Source of the DNA: JAHEEL01 sp039715165
Lineage (GTDB): Bacteria; Actinomycetota; Acidimicrobiia; Spongiisociales; UBA5794
Assembly (NCBI GenBank): GCA_039715165.1
Contig: JBDLHX010000001.1
Span: 1 to 64,000, forward strand
Direction of reading: 5' to 3'
DNA length: 64,000 nt
Shown here: one piece after another, positions 32,334 to 40,653 of the stretch
Numbering within the stretch: the first letter of the stretch is position 1
Layout: the number at the start of each line of letters is the position of its first letter
Translations under genes and position numbers: made by a program
The notes under the pieces: model-generated
Seen by the model: the letters and a program-made list of their open reading frames with translations, nothing else
Database searches by the model: none
What the model was told of the DNA's origin: nothing

Positions 32334-35300
32334 ATGGATTTCAGAATCCTGGGTCCTCTCGAGGTGTCCGCCGGGGACGGACCGCTGAGGCTGGGCGGGC
32401 GCAGGCAGCGCACCGTACTCGCGGTGCTGCTGCTCAACGCGAACCGAACGACCCCAACGGAGCAGATCGTTGACCTCGTGTGGGGCGAGGATCCGCCTCC
32501 CACCGCGCGGCGGTCGAGCCAGGTCTATGTCTCTCGTCTGCGGCAGGTTCTCGGCATCGACCGGATCGAGTCGGTCGAACCGGGCTATCGCCTTCTGATT
32601 GAAGACGGCGAACTCGACGCTGATCTATTCGAACAGGCAGTCTCCACGGCGAGAACCGCAGCGCGAGTCGATCCGGGTCGTGCTCTTCGCTCCTACGACG
32701 AGGCGCTCGCGATGTGGCGCGGCACGACGCTTGCCGACCTCGTGGGCGATTCGGAGATAGCGGCGCGGGCGCGGCCTCTCGACGAGGCACGCCTCGCGGC
32801 AATCGAGGAGCGTTTTGACGTGGCGATCGCTCTCGGACGTTTCGACGAGACCGTCTCAGGACTCGAGGAGTGCCTCGGCGATCACCCATATCGGGAGCGG
32901 TTCTGGGCCCAGCTGATGATTGCGCTGTATCGAACCGGCCGCCAGGCCGACGCCCTACGAGCGTTCACGCGGGCCCGCACACGGCTCGTCACTGATCTCG
33001 GCATCGAGCCTTCCGCCGACCTGAGGGACGTCGAGGAGCGAATCCTGAACCAGGATCCGAGTCTCGTCGACAAGAGCGGGGGAGTGAGCCGTCCGGCCGA
33101 CCGAGTGCAGCGCAACCCCTACAAGGGTCTCCACGCTTTCACGGAGGGCGATACGCGCGACTTTTTCGGAAGGGGGAGGCTCGTCGACACGATCCTCGAC
33201 CGGATCGATCGCGGGAACCGGGTTGTCGCCATTCTGGGGCCGAGTGGTTCCGGCAAGTCCAGCGTCATCAACGCCGGCGTGATCCCGGCCTTGCGTCGTC
33301 GTGGGGCGGACCGGGGCCCGACACCAACGATTCTCCGCATGGAACCGGGGGAACACCCCTTCGAGGCGCTCGAACTGGCGATCGCAACCGCTGGGCACGT
33401 CGCGTCCGGTACATTGCTCGACGTACTGGAGTCCGGTCCCCAGGGTATCGGAGAGATCCTGTGCGGCGGCATCGACGGTCCGACCGTTCTCGTCGTGGAT
33501 CAGTTCGAGGATCTGTTCACCGTCACCGATCCAACAGTGCGTGACCAGTTCATCGAGGGGATTGCTCGAGCCTCGATGTGCGCCGACGGAGATCTGACGC
33601 TCATCGTGGCTCTGCGAGCCGATTTCTACGACCGGCCGCTCGGCTACGCGGCGCTTGCCGAGCCATTCGTGCGCGGAATGGTGAGCGTGACCCCGCTCTC
33701 AGAAGACGAGATTCGCGAGGTGATCGTCGAGCCCGCGACCGGGGTCGGTGTGAAGGTCGAACCGGACCTCGTCACGCTGCTGACCGGCGTCATGCTCGAA
33801 GCCCCGGCTGCTCTTCCTCAGCTCCAGTTCGTGCTCATGCGGCTCTTCGAGTCCCGCGACGGAAGTCGCATCACTATGGAGGAGTACGAGGCGGAGGGAG
33901 GAATCGACGGCATCCTCGCACGACGCGCAGAAGCCGCATACCTGGCGCTATCGCGAGCCGAGCGCGATGTCGCTCGACAGGTGTTCTTCAGGCTCGTGAC
34001 GTACGGAACCACGGGCGCTGCAACTCGGCGTCACGCTCCGCTCGACGAGGTCACAGCGCTCGGGCCGTCGGCGCCTGCGGTGCTCGACCGCTTCGGGGAG
34101 GATCGGCTCATCGGATTCGACCGGGATCCCGTGACACGTCTCGCGACCGTAGCCCTCGTCCACGAGGCGCTCATCCGCGACTGGGGACGGCTGCAATCCT
34201 GGATCGCGCTTGCACAGGCCGACCTCCAACTTCGCGACTCACTCGACTTCGAGGTCCGAACGTGGGTCGAGTCGGGGCGCGATCGGGACTTCCTTCTGAC
34301 TGGGAGCCGTCTCGAGCAGTACGAGGAGTGGAGAGGGCGTGCAAAGCTCGTTCTCACGGCGAGCGAGGCGGAGTTCCTCGATGCAAGCGAGGAACGACGC
34401 GACGCTGAAACTCATGCAGAGACCGTCCGGGTCGAGCAGGTCCAGGCGCTGGAGGAGAGCGCCCATCGACGGGCGATTGCGCTGTCGGTCGTCATGTCAA
34501 TAGCGGCAATCGTGGCAGCAATCCTCGCCTTCTTCGCGGTCGCTCAGGGCCGTACGGCGTCGCGCAATGCCGCCGAGGCGCAGCAATTCGCCGCGGTGTC
34601 GGAGCAGGATCGGAAGATCGCGAGAGCCTCTGAGGCTCGGGCGTTCGCTTCGGCGCTCACTCATGCTTCAACCGCAAGTCTCGAGACGGATCCGGAACGC
34701 AGCGTCCTCCTCGCGCTCCACGCGGTGAGGGTGCTCGATGCCGAAGCGCAACCGGTCGATGCCCACACGATCGAGTCCCTCCACCTCGCCACCCAGGCGG
34801 CCGGTGTGCGATATCCGGCAGAGCCCGGTCCGATCGTCATCCTGGACGGCCCGACCGGAGCGGTCGGGTCATTCGATCTGCCCCTTGGAGATCTCGTCGG
34901 TCTGGCACACGCCCTCGTGAACCGGTCGCTCAGCACCGGAGAATGCGTTGAGTTCTTCGGCACGCAGCAGTGTCCCGAACTCCCTGAGACACTGAGCGAA
35001 GCGACCGCCTCAACCCGAATGGCGTGGGAGCCGGCTGATCCAGAGCGAGCACTTGCAGGAACGAGCGTTCGCGTGCTCAGCCCTTGGTCGGAGACGGACG
35101 GCGTTGCCTTTGCCGGGGATCTCGCTCGATTCACGTCGCGCACAGGGATCGGCGTGTCGATCGCCTCTCCCAGTCTCGAGAGTGCGGATTCCACACTGGA
35201 CTACGACGTCATCGGGCTCGCGCAACCGGCATGGTTGGACGATGCTCTCTCCGAACGGCTCGTCTCTCTTGATGCGTACCTCGATTCCGGTGAGACGGGG

Positions 35301-36263
35301 GAGCAGCACTACCCGTACCTTCTCTCGCTCATGGAGGTGGGGGGAACGCTCAAGGGGATCCCGATCGCGGTCACCCCCAAGAGCCTCGTGTGGTATCCGG
35401 CCGATGCCTTTGCCGATGCCGGTTATGCGGTACCGACCGATTGGCAGGGTCTCATGGACTTGACCGGCGAGATGATCGCCGACGGGCACACACCGTGGTG
35501 CCTCGCCGAGGCCTCACCGGGAGGAGACGCTTGGCCGGCCACCGACTTCGTCGAGGACCTCGTACTTCATGAAGCCGGCCCGGGCGTCTACGACCAATGG
35601 GCCGCGGGCGAGATCTCGTTCGCGAGCGGGGAGATCAGGAGTGCATTCGAGCGGTTCGGTGACATCGTCTTCATGGACAACGCGTTGTACGGAGGCATGA
35701 CCCACGCTCTCGTGACGAGATTCTCAGATGGCCTCGTCCCGATGGTGTCGAATCCCCCCGGCTGCTGGCTCTACCACCAGGGTGCGATGGTCCTCACGGC
35801 GCTTCCGAGTGAAGCGCAGGCGTATGGCAGCATCGGCTTCTTCCCGACGCCGGCGGTCCACCCGGAGCACGCGAACACCATGCTCGGGAGCGCTGTCTTC
35901 GCGTCGGCGGTCGCGGATCGGCCGGAGGTGCGAGAGCTGATCCGCTTCCTCGCGAGCCGGCAATTCGGCGTCGCCTTCGCGCAATCGAACGATTCATCAT
36001 TCATTGCCGCGAATCGGTCGTTCGACGAGGGCTTCTACGGCAATGGGACGAGGTACGAGCTCGCGGTCGTGACCCATCGGGCGCTCGAGGACGACGTCTT
36101 CAGATATGACGGATCGGCGCTCATGGGCATCGAGCCCGAATTCCGGCGGGCCATGTTCTCGTATCTCGTGCGTGGGAGCAGCGACCCGGATTCGATCCTC
36201 CGAATCCTCGACGTGGCCCGTGAAGGCGGAGCGGAGCCGGAACCCCCTGCAAACGGCGAGTGA
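32334..36263 (+). CDS. SARP/BTAD regulator - STAND NTPase - transmembrane - solute-binding fusion
   Basis: This 1309-residue protein combines four parts. Residues 1-95 are an OmpR-type winged helix (FRILGPLEVSAGDGPLRLGG, SRLRQVLG). Residues 97-245 are a bacterial transcriptional activation domain (AIEERFDVAIALGRFDE, YRTGRQADALRAF). Residues 261 to about 700 are an nSTAND1-type NTPase (NPYKGLHAF, Walker A GPSGSGKSS at 302-310, Walker B VLVVDQFEDLF at 385-395). One hydrophobic helix follows (IALSVVMSIAAIVAAILAFF, about 713-735). From about 910 to the end it is a family-1 solute-binding domain (TLKGIPIAVTPKSLVWYPAD, then FFPTPAVHPEHANTMLGSAV). Usual relatives carry WD40 repeats in that last position. 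The layout implies DNA binding inside the cell, a sugar-type sensor outside, and STAND switching between. Start ATG 32334 has GAGG close by. Confidence 0.85.
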   Translation: MDFRILGPLEVSAGDGPLRLGGRRQRTVLAVLLLNANRTTPTEQIVDLVWGEDPPPTARRSSQVYVSRLRQVLGIDRIESVEPGYRLLIEDGELDADLFEQAVSTARTAARVDPGRALRSYDEALAMWRGTTLADLVGDSEIAARARPLDEARLAAIEERFDVAIALGRFDETVSGLEECLGDHPYRERFWAQLMIALYRTGRQADALRAFTRARTRLVTDLGIEPSADLRDVEERILNQDPSLVDKSGGVSRPADRVQRNPYKGLHAFTEGDTRDFFGRGRLVDTILDRIDRGNRVVAILGPSGSGKSSVINAGVIPALRRRGADRGPTPTILRMEPGEHPFEALELAIATAGHVASGTLLDVLESGPQGIGEILCGGIDGPTVLVVDQFEDLFTVTDPTVRDQFIEGIARASMCADGDLTLIVALRADFYDRPLGYAALAEPFVRGMVSVTPLSEDEIREVIVEPATGVGVKVEPDLVTLLTGVMLEAPAALPQLQFVLMRLFESRDGSRITMEEYEAEGGIDGILARRAEAAYLALSRAERDVARQVFFRLVTYGTTGAATRRHAPLDEVTALGPSAPAVLDRFGEDRLIGFDRDPVTRLATVALVHEALIRDWGRLQSWIALAQADLQLRDSLDFEVRTWVESGRDRDFLLTGSRLEQYEEWRGRAKLVLTASEAEFLDASEERRDAETHAETVRVEQVQALEESAHRRAIALSVVMSIAAIVAAILAFFAVAQGRTASRNAAEAQQFAAVSEQDRKIARASEARAFASALTHASTASLETDPERSVLLALHAVRVLDAEAQPVDAHTIESLHLATQAAGVRYPAEPGPIVILDGPTGAVGSFDLPLGDLVGLAHALVNRSLSTGECVEFFGTQQCPELPETLSEATASTRMAWEPADPERALAGTSVRVLSPWSETDGVAFAGDLARFTSRTGIGVSIASPSLESADSTLDYDVIGLAQPAWLDDALSERLVSLDAYLDSGETGEQHYPYLLSLMEVGGTLKGIPIAVTPKSLVWYPADAFADAGYAVPTDWQGLMDLTGEMIADGHTPWCLAEASPGGDAWPATDFVEDLVLHEAGPGVYDQWAAGEISFASGEIRSAFERFGDIVFMDNALYGGMTHALVTRFSDGLVPMVSNPPGCWLYHQGAMVLTALPSEAQAYGSIGFFPTPAVHPEHANTMLGSAVFASAVADRPEVRELIRFLASRQFGVAFAQSNDSSFIAANRSFDEGFYGNGTRYELAVVTHRALEDDVFRYDGSALMGIEPEFRRAMFSYLVRGSSDPDSILRILDVAREGGAEPEPPANGE

Positions 36264-36266
36264 CGC

Positions 36267-36298
36267 GAATCGGCCACCGGAGATCCGGTGGCCGATTC
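36267..36298. terminator. bidirectional terminator hairpin
   Basis: GAATCGGCCACCGG (36267-36280) and CCGGTGGCCGATTC (36285-36298) form a perfect 14-bp stem with a 4-nt loop. It lies 3 nt after the STAND-fusion stop and 20 nt from the stop of the convergent repeat protein, so it can serve both. Confidence 0.7.
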
Positions 36299-36318
36299 CG
36301 CGCTGTCCCGATACCGAG

Positions 36319-37344
36319 CTACTCGAGTTCTTGTTCGAGCACGCCGGTCGGGATGAGCCCGGAGGCAACCCCTCGCATGAAATCAAGTTCTTCCGTGCTG
36401 AGGGCCGAGCTCAGGTGCTTTCCACTGATGAGTGCATTGACTTCCGGGCTGATCGATGCGCTGCCGATGGCAGAGAAGTCGAAGCCACTGAAGGCTGCCA
36501 TTTCGTCATCGAGGACGCCGGTGGGCAGGCGACCCGTCGCGGCGGCCTGCATCAGGTCGAACTCGGCGGCGCTGATCACTGTGCCGAACTGTTCGCCGGC
36601 GATGAGGGCGTTGACCGTCGGGCTCAGAGACTCCGATCCGACCCTTGCCGAGTAGTCATATCCGCTGATCACTGCAGCCTCGTCCTCGAGAACACCTGTC
36701 GGTGCCCAGCCGCTCACGGTGGCCCGCATGAGGTCCATCTCCTCAGTGGTGAGGGCCGACGCGATGTGGGCGCCTGCATACCCAAGCGACGCCTCATCTC
36801 TCAGAACGTCCTTCGGGAGGAAGCCGGTGGCGGCCTCGCTCATGAGGGTGAGCTCTTCTCCGCTGAGGATGGAGGCGACGTGGCCGGACGCGACGCCGAC
36901 GCTGAACTCGTCTTGCAGCGCGCCGGTGGGGACGAGCCCGGTCGCGGCCTCGTTCATGAGAGCGAGCTCCTGGAGGCTGAGGGCCGAGGTGACGTGCTCC
37001 GGCTCGACGCCGACGCTGAACTCGTCTTGCAGCACGCCGGTGGGGACGAGACCGGTCGCGGCCTCGTTCATGATTGCCAGCTCTTGCATCGACAGATGCG
37101 ACTCCACAATCGGGCCCGGAATCGCCGGAGCGATGGGCGCAACAGCGACAGGAGGCGCAACCTCGGGTGCCGGCGCCGGCGCAGGAGCGGCCGGTATTTC
37201 GGTAACTGGGCGATCCGAAGCAATCCACGCGATGGCGGCGATGCCGACTGCGGTGATTGCAAGAACTGCAAGCAGCACAACCCAGCGCTGGGGTTCCCTC
37301 GGTCCTACGGTGGCGACGCCACCATGTCCTGGGGCGGTGGTCAT
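36319..37344 (-). CDS. membrane-anchored protein of six tandem repeats, unknown function
   Basis: I do not recognise this 341-residue protein. One N-terminal membrane helix (WVVLLAVLAITAVGIAAIAW) and an Ala/Pro linker are followed by six repeats of a core that reads roughly LSxxELxLMxxAATGLxPTG followed by VLxDE. The first three repeat steps are 38 residues; repeats 4 and 5 each carry an insert of about 20 residues (SGYDYSARVGSESLSPTVNA and SGFDFSAIGSASISPEVNAL). Repeats 1 and 2 are nearly identical, also in DNA, which suggests recent duplication. The repeats should lie outside the membrane. It is convergent with the STAND fusion, and its promoter carries 11-bp phased direct repeats. ATG 37344 follows GGGAGG. 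Confidence 0.8.
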   Translation of the reverse strand: MTTAPGHGGVATVGPREPQRWVVLLAVLAITAVGIAAIAWIASDRPVTEIPAAPAPAPAPEVAPPVAVAPIAPAIPGPIVESHLSMQELAIMNEAATGLVPTGVLQDEFSVGVEPEHVTSALSLQELALMNEAATGLVPTGALQDEFSVGVASGHVASILSGEELTLMSEAATGFLPKDVLRDEASLGYAGAHIASALTTEEMDLMRATVSGWAPTGVLEDEAAVISGYDYSARVGSESLSPTVNALIAGEQFGTVISAAEFDLMQAAATGRLPTGVLDDEMAAFSGFDFSAIGSASISPEVNALISGKHLSSALSTEELDFMRGVASGLIPTGVLEQELE

Positions 37345-37394
37345 GATCTGCCTCCCTTCTTCTCCGTCGTGGCTGATCCAACCATTGGCGCAAT

Positions 37395-37436
37395 CGTGGG
37401 GGAGGCGTGTAGCACGCGCGCTGCAGACGTGTAGCA
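37395..37436 (-). promoter_or_regulatory. four direct repeats at an 11-bp period, candidate SARP operator
   Basis: Written on the plus strand, CGTGGGGGA (37395), CGTGTAGCA (37406), CGCGCTGCA (37417) and CGTGTAGCA (37428) start exactly 11 bp apart. The second and fourth are identical over 9 bp, and the other two match them at 6 of 9. They lie 51-92 bp upstream of the tandem-repeat gene's start. SARP-type regulators are known to bind heptamer direct repeats at an 11-bp period, and a SARP-type protein is encoded 1.1 kb away. The binding claim is inference. Confidence 0.6.
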
Positions 37437-37464
37437 GGCCGGCTACGGGTTCTGCGATCGAGGT

Positions 37465-38688
37465 TCAGAGGTCGACGGCGACGAAGTCCCCGGTTACGCC
37501 CGCAACACGATGGTGTGCGCCGGTTCTCCAGTCGACGAAGACAAGCTCGCCGGATTCAGCGTCTTGCATCGCGAGGATGTCGCCGTCGGCGACGAACCCA
37601 ATCGGCGTTGTGACCGAGTCGATTCGCACCGTTCGGAGCGTGGAATCGGAGCGATCCCGAATCGTGACCGATGTTCCGGCCGTGTTCGTGAACGTGGTGA
37701 GAGCGAGGCGGTACCCATCGGGTGAGATCGTGACGTTGAGCGATGGGGCGTCGGCTCCCGGCAGGCCCCAGATCGGTCGGAAAAGACGGTCGACGATTCC
37801 CAATCCGGATTCGGGCTCTACGACATCGGGAGCGAGCGCAGCGAGTTCCACGCTCTTCGCGATTCCGGCAGAGAACGCATCGACGAGGATCGCATCGCCT
37901 CCTGCTGCGTAGGCGACCCCCGACATGGCTCGCTCGGGTGTTCCTTCCGGATCGAGGACGAGGATTGCAGCCGGGCGCTCCAGAGCGATCGCATAACCCC
38001 AGTCACCCCATGTGAGCAGCCGACTGCCGGCCGGGAGCTCCGCAACGAGTTCCGACTCGACGATTCCGAGGAGCCCCGGCGTGACGTCGATGAGGTAGAG
38101 GCCGGTTCGCCCCAGATCGACGGGCGAAGCCGTGTACGCGAGCACCGCGGGTGTCGACGGATGGAAACGTGCCGAAGAGACCATCTCTTCTACCTGAGGT
38201 GCGGCATCGCCGGGCATCGGCCCGGCGTAGAGCGTCGACCTGGCGTCGAGGAATGCGACCGAGTTACCGGTGGCATCGAACGATGCCCATCGCGGCTCGA
38301 CCTGGAGCCGGTACGACCGGGGGAAGCGGTCCGAAGGGGGCCACAGGACCGTTCGCGGGTCGGCGGATCGGGAGATTGCCGCGAGCCGGTCGGTTTCGAA
38401 GGGGAGGACATCTCGGAGACGGGGAGGCAGCGTCGTCGTGGGGGCGACGAGATCGGCCGCATCTGCACCAACCATGCCTTGGTCGGGAATGGTTGGCGTT
38501 GTCTCGTCGGTTCCGCCTGCCCCGAAGACGACGAGTACGAGCAGCAGAACAACCGAGCCGGCCGCCGGTGCAAGCCAGGCGCTGGGGCGCAGACGTGCGG
38601 GCGCGCTCGACTCAATCTCGTCGACCGGCGACAACGGCCGGACGTTGGACGGTTCCTCCCGGCGGCGCACCCTTTGATAGTAGGCCAT
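37465..38688 (-). CDS. membrane-anchored propeller-like protein, unknown function
   Basis: The 407-residue protein starts at ATG 38688 (MAYYQRVRRREEPSNVRPLS). It has one membrane helix near residues 36-55 (WLAPAAGSVVLLLVLVVFGA) and an external region of about 340 residues with repeated beta-strand-rich segments resembling WD40/TolB-like blades (RWASFDATGNSVAFLDARST, NVTISPDGYRLALTTFTN, TPIGFVADGDILAMQDAESG). No catalytic motif is seen. The longer upstream frame overlaps the divergent SDR gene and is a shadow. The stop lies 120 bp upstream of the tandem-repeat gene, so the two are not obviously one operon. Confidence 0.75.
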   Translation of the reverse strand: MAYYQRVRRREEPSNVRPLSPVDEIESSAPARLRPSAWLAPAAGSVVLLLVLVVFGAGGTDETTPTIPDQGMVGADAADLVAPTTTLPPRLRDVLPFETDRLAAISRSADPRTVLWPPSDRFPRSYRLQVEPRWASFDATGNSVAFLDARSTLYAGPMPGDAAPQVEEMVSSARFHPSTPAVLAYTASPVDLGRTGLYLIDVTPGLLGIVESELVAELPAGSRLLTWGDWGYAIALERPAAILVLDPEGTPERAMSGVAYAAGGDAILVDAFSAGIAKSVELAALAPDVVEPESGLGIVDRLFRPIWGLPGADAPSLNVTISPDGYRLALTTFTNTAGTSVTIRDRSDSTLRTVRIDSVTTPIGFVADGDILAMQDAESGELVFVDWRTGAHHRVAGVTGDFVAVDL

Positions 38689-38767
38689 GACATCCGGGAA
38701 CCGGGCTGAGTCGTCTGGAGCCGGGTCGCTATCGTGAGCTGTAGGCAATCGGCAAGGAGAAGCCAGG

Positions 38768-39673
38768 ATGATCGACTTCCAGGATCGTGTCGCCGTCGTG
38801 ACGGGGGCCGGGGGCGGCCTCGGCCGGGAGTATGCGCTTCTTCTCGCCGGACGAGGCGCGGCCGTCGTCGTCAACGATCTCGGCGGGTCGGTGCACGGCG
38901 AGGGCGCGGACGCCACCGCCGCAGATGCGGTGGTCGAGGAGATCCACAGCAACGGCGGGAGGGCCGTTGCAGAGCACAGCTCCGTTGCGGACCCGGAGGG
39001 GGGAGCCGCGATCATCGAGCGGGCCGTCGACACGTTTGGTCGAATCGACATCGTGATCTCGAACGCGGGGATCCTCCGCGACCGAACGCTGGCGAACATG
39101 GAGGTCGGCGATCTGCGGTCGGTGCTCGCCGTGCATCTCGAAGGTGCGTTCTATGTCACGATGCCGGCATTCCGGCTCATGAAGGAGCAGCAGTACGGCC
39201 GTATCGTCTACGCCTCTTCTGGCGCCGGGGTCTTCGGCAACTTCGGCCAGACAAACTATGCCGCGGCCAAGTCCGGTCTCGTTGGGCTCATGAACGCCCT
39301 CAAGCTCGAAGGGACGAAGCACAACGTTTTGGTCAACGCGGTCGCGCCGATCGCCCATACGAGGATGTCGGAGGAGATACTCGGCGAGATGGCCGAGAAG
39401 TTCGACCCGGCTTCGGTCGCTCCGGTCGTTGCGTACCTCTCGTCTGAGGAGAACACGCACACCGGTGAGCTGTGGTCGGTCGGTGGCGGGTCGGTGAGCC
39501 GGATCTTCACGGGTCTGTGTGAGGGGTACTTCAAGCACCCCGACCACGAGGGCCCGCTCACCATCGAGGACGTCGCCGACCACGTGGGAGACGTTCGGAT
39601 CGAGGACGGCTACATCGTTCCGTTCTCGGCTCGCGACGAATTGGCGAAGCTCGGGCCCATGCTCTTCGACTAG
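38768..39673 (+). CDS. short-chain dehydrogenase/reductase (3-hydroxyacyl-CoA dehydrogenase-like)
   Basis: The 301-residue SDR has the cofactor motif TGAGGGLGREYALLLAGRGA, the NAG motif (SNAGILRD), Ser in YASSGAGVFG and the catalytic YxxxK in TNYAAAKSGL. The start and the long C-terminal part resemble the dehydrogenase domain of peroxisomal multifunctional enzyme type 2 and its bacterial homologues, so a fatty-acid or steroid side-chain substrate is likely. ATG 38768 follows AAGGAG. It is convergent with thiQ, and the two stop codons share the palindrome CTAG. Confidence 0.88.
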   Translation: MIDFQDRVAVVTGAGGGLGREYALLLAGRGAAVVVNDLGGSVHGEGADATAADAVVEEIHSNGGRAVAEHSSVADPEGGAAIIERAVDTFGRIDIVISNAGILRDRTLANMEVGDLRSVLAVHLEGAFYVTMPAFRLMKEQQYGRIVYASSGAGVFGNFGQTNYAAAKSGLVGLMNALKLEGTKHNVLVNAVAPIAHTRMSEEILGEMAEKFDPASVAPVVAYLSSEENTHTGELWSVGGGSVSRIFTGLCEGYFKHPDHEGPLTIEDVADHVGDVRIEDGYIVPFSARDELAKLGPMLFD

Positions 39674-40653
39674 GACGGGAACCAGATCACTCTGTCGGCG
39701 TCGATGTCGAAGCGGACGTCGGTCCCCGGTTCGATGCTGGCCCGGGACCACGTCACAAGCGCCGCGTCGGCGCCGAGATCGAGTTCGATGCGGTAGGCGC
39801 CGCCCCGGAAGTGTGAACTGATCACCGTCGCAGATCCGGCCCCATGCGGTGACAGGACGATCGCCTCCGACGGCACGACGGCAGCATCGGTCGCGCCGGG
39901 CGGAGGATGGAGGCGAAGGCCTTCGAGAGCAGCGACGGCACACAGATTCTCGAGGCCGATGAACCGCGCAACCCACGCGTCGGGTGGCTGACGCCAGAGA
40001 CCCTCTGGTACGTCGTCGGCGACGACACGCCCGTCGCGTATGACGGCGATGCGGTCGGCGATGGCGAATGCCTCGTCGCGGTCGTGCGTCACGTAGAGCA
40101 CGGTGGCTTCGACCTTTGAGAAGATCTCGCGCATTTCGACGAGGAGGCGTTCGCGCAGCGACCGATCGAGGGCGCCGATCGGCTCGTCGAGGAGGACGAG
40201 GCGAGGGCGCGGGGCAAGCGTGCGGGCGAGCGCAACCCGCTGCTGCTCCCCACCGGAGAGCGTGCCGACGGCTCGATCCCCGTAGCCGGGGAGCCCGACG
40301 AGATCGAGGAGCTCGGTGACACGGCTGCGCGTTGCCGCTGCATCGAGGTCCTGCATGCGGAGGCCGAATGCGATGTTGCCTGCGACCGACCGATGGGGGA
40401 AGAGCGCATAGTCCTGGAACATGAGGCCGAAGCCGCGTTCGTGGACCGGCACGTTGACGACCGATCGGCCGTCCCACGTGACATCGCCGGAGTCGGGGCG
40501 TTCGAGGCCGGCGATCACGCGCAACATCGTGGACTTGCCGGACCCGGACGGGCCCATGAGCGCGTGTACGGCTCGGTCTTCGATCGTGAGGTCGGCGCCG
40601 TCGAGTGCCGTGGTGCCATCGAAATGGACGGTGAGGTCCGCGACCCGGAGCAT
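39670..40653 (-). CDS. thiQ: thiamine ABC transporter ATP-binding protein
   Basis: The 327-residue ABC ATPase has Walker A GPSGSGKST, the Q-loop FQDYALFPHRSV, signature LSGGEQQRVALARTLA, Walker B LVLLDEPIGALD and the H-loop VTHDRDEA. A C-terminal TOBE-like domain follows (about 240-327), typical of Fe3+/thiamine/spermidine importers. It is the last gene of the riboswitch-led operon. ATG 40653 overlaps the thiP stop by one base (TAATG). The longer upstream frame is a thiP shadow. Substrate assignment rests on the operon. Confidence 0.88.
   Translation of the reverse strand: MLRVADLTVHFDGTTALDGADLTIEDRAVHALMGPSGSGKSTMLRVIAGLERPDSGDVTWDGRSVVNVPVHERGFGLMFQDYALFPHRSVAGNIAFGLRMQDLDAAATRSRVTELLDLVGLPGYGDRAVGTLSGGEQQRVALARTLAPRPRLVLLDEPIGALDRSLRERLLVEMREIFSKVEATVLYVTHDRDEAFAIADRIAVIRDGRVVADDVPEGLWRQPPDAWVARFIGLENLCAVAALEGLRLHPPPGATDAAVVPSEAIVLSPHGAGSATVISSHFRGGAYRIELDLGADAALVTWSRASIEPGTDVRFDIDADRVIWFPS

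Noticed and set aside
36750..37080. Regular DNA repeats that could suggest a CRISPR array
   Set aside because: Repeat unit is about 114 bp, in frame and protein-coding; there are no short identical repeats with unique spacers.
36106..37434. Plus-strand frame of 442 codons opposite the tandem-repeat gene
   Set aside because: It appears repetitive only because it mirrors the minus-strand repeats; the minus strand has the ribosome-binding site, membrane helix and regular hydrophobic pattern.
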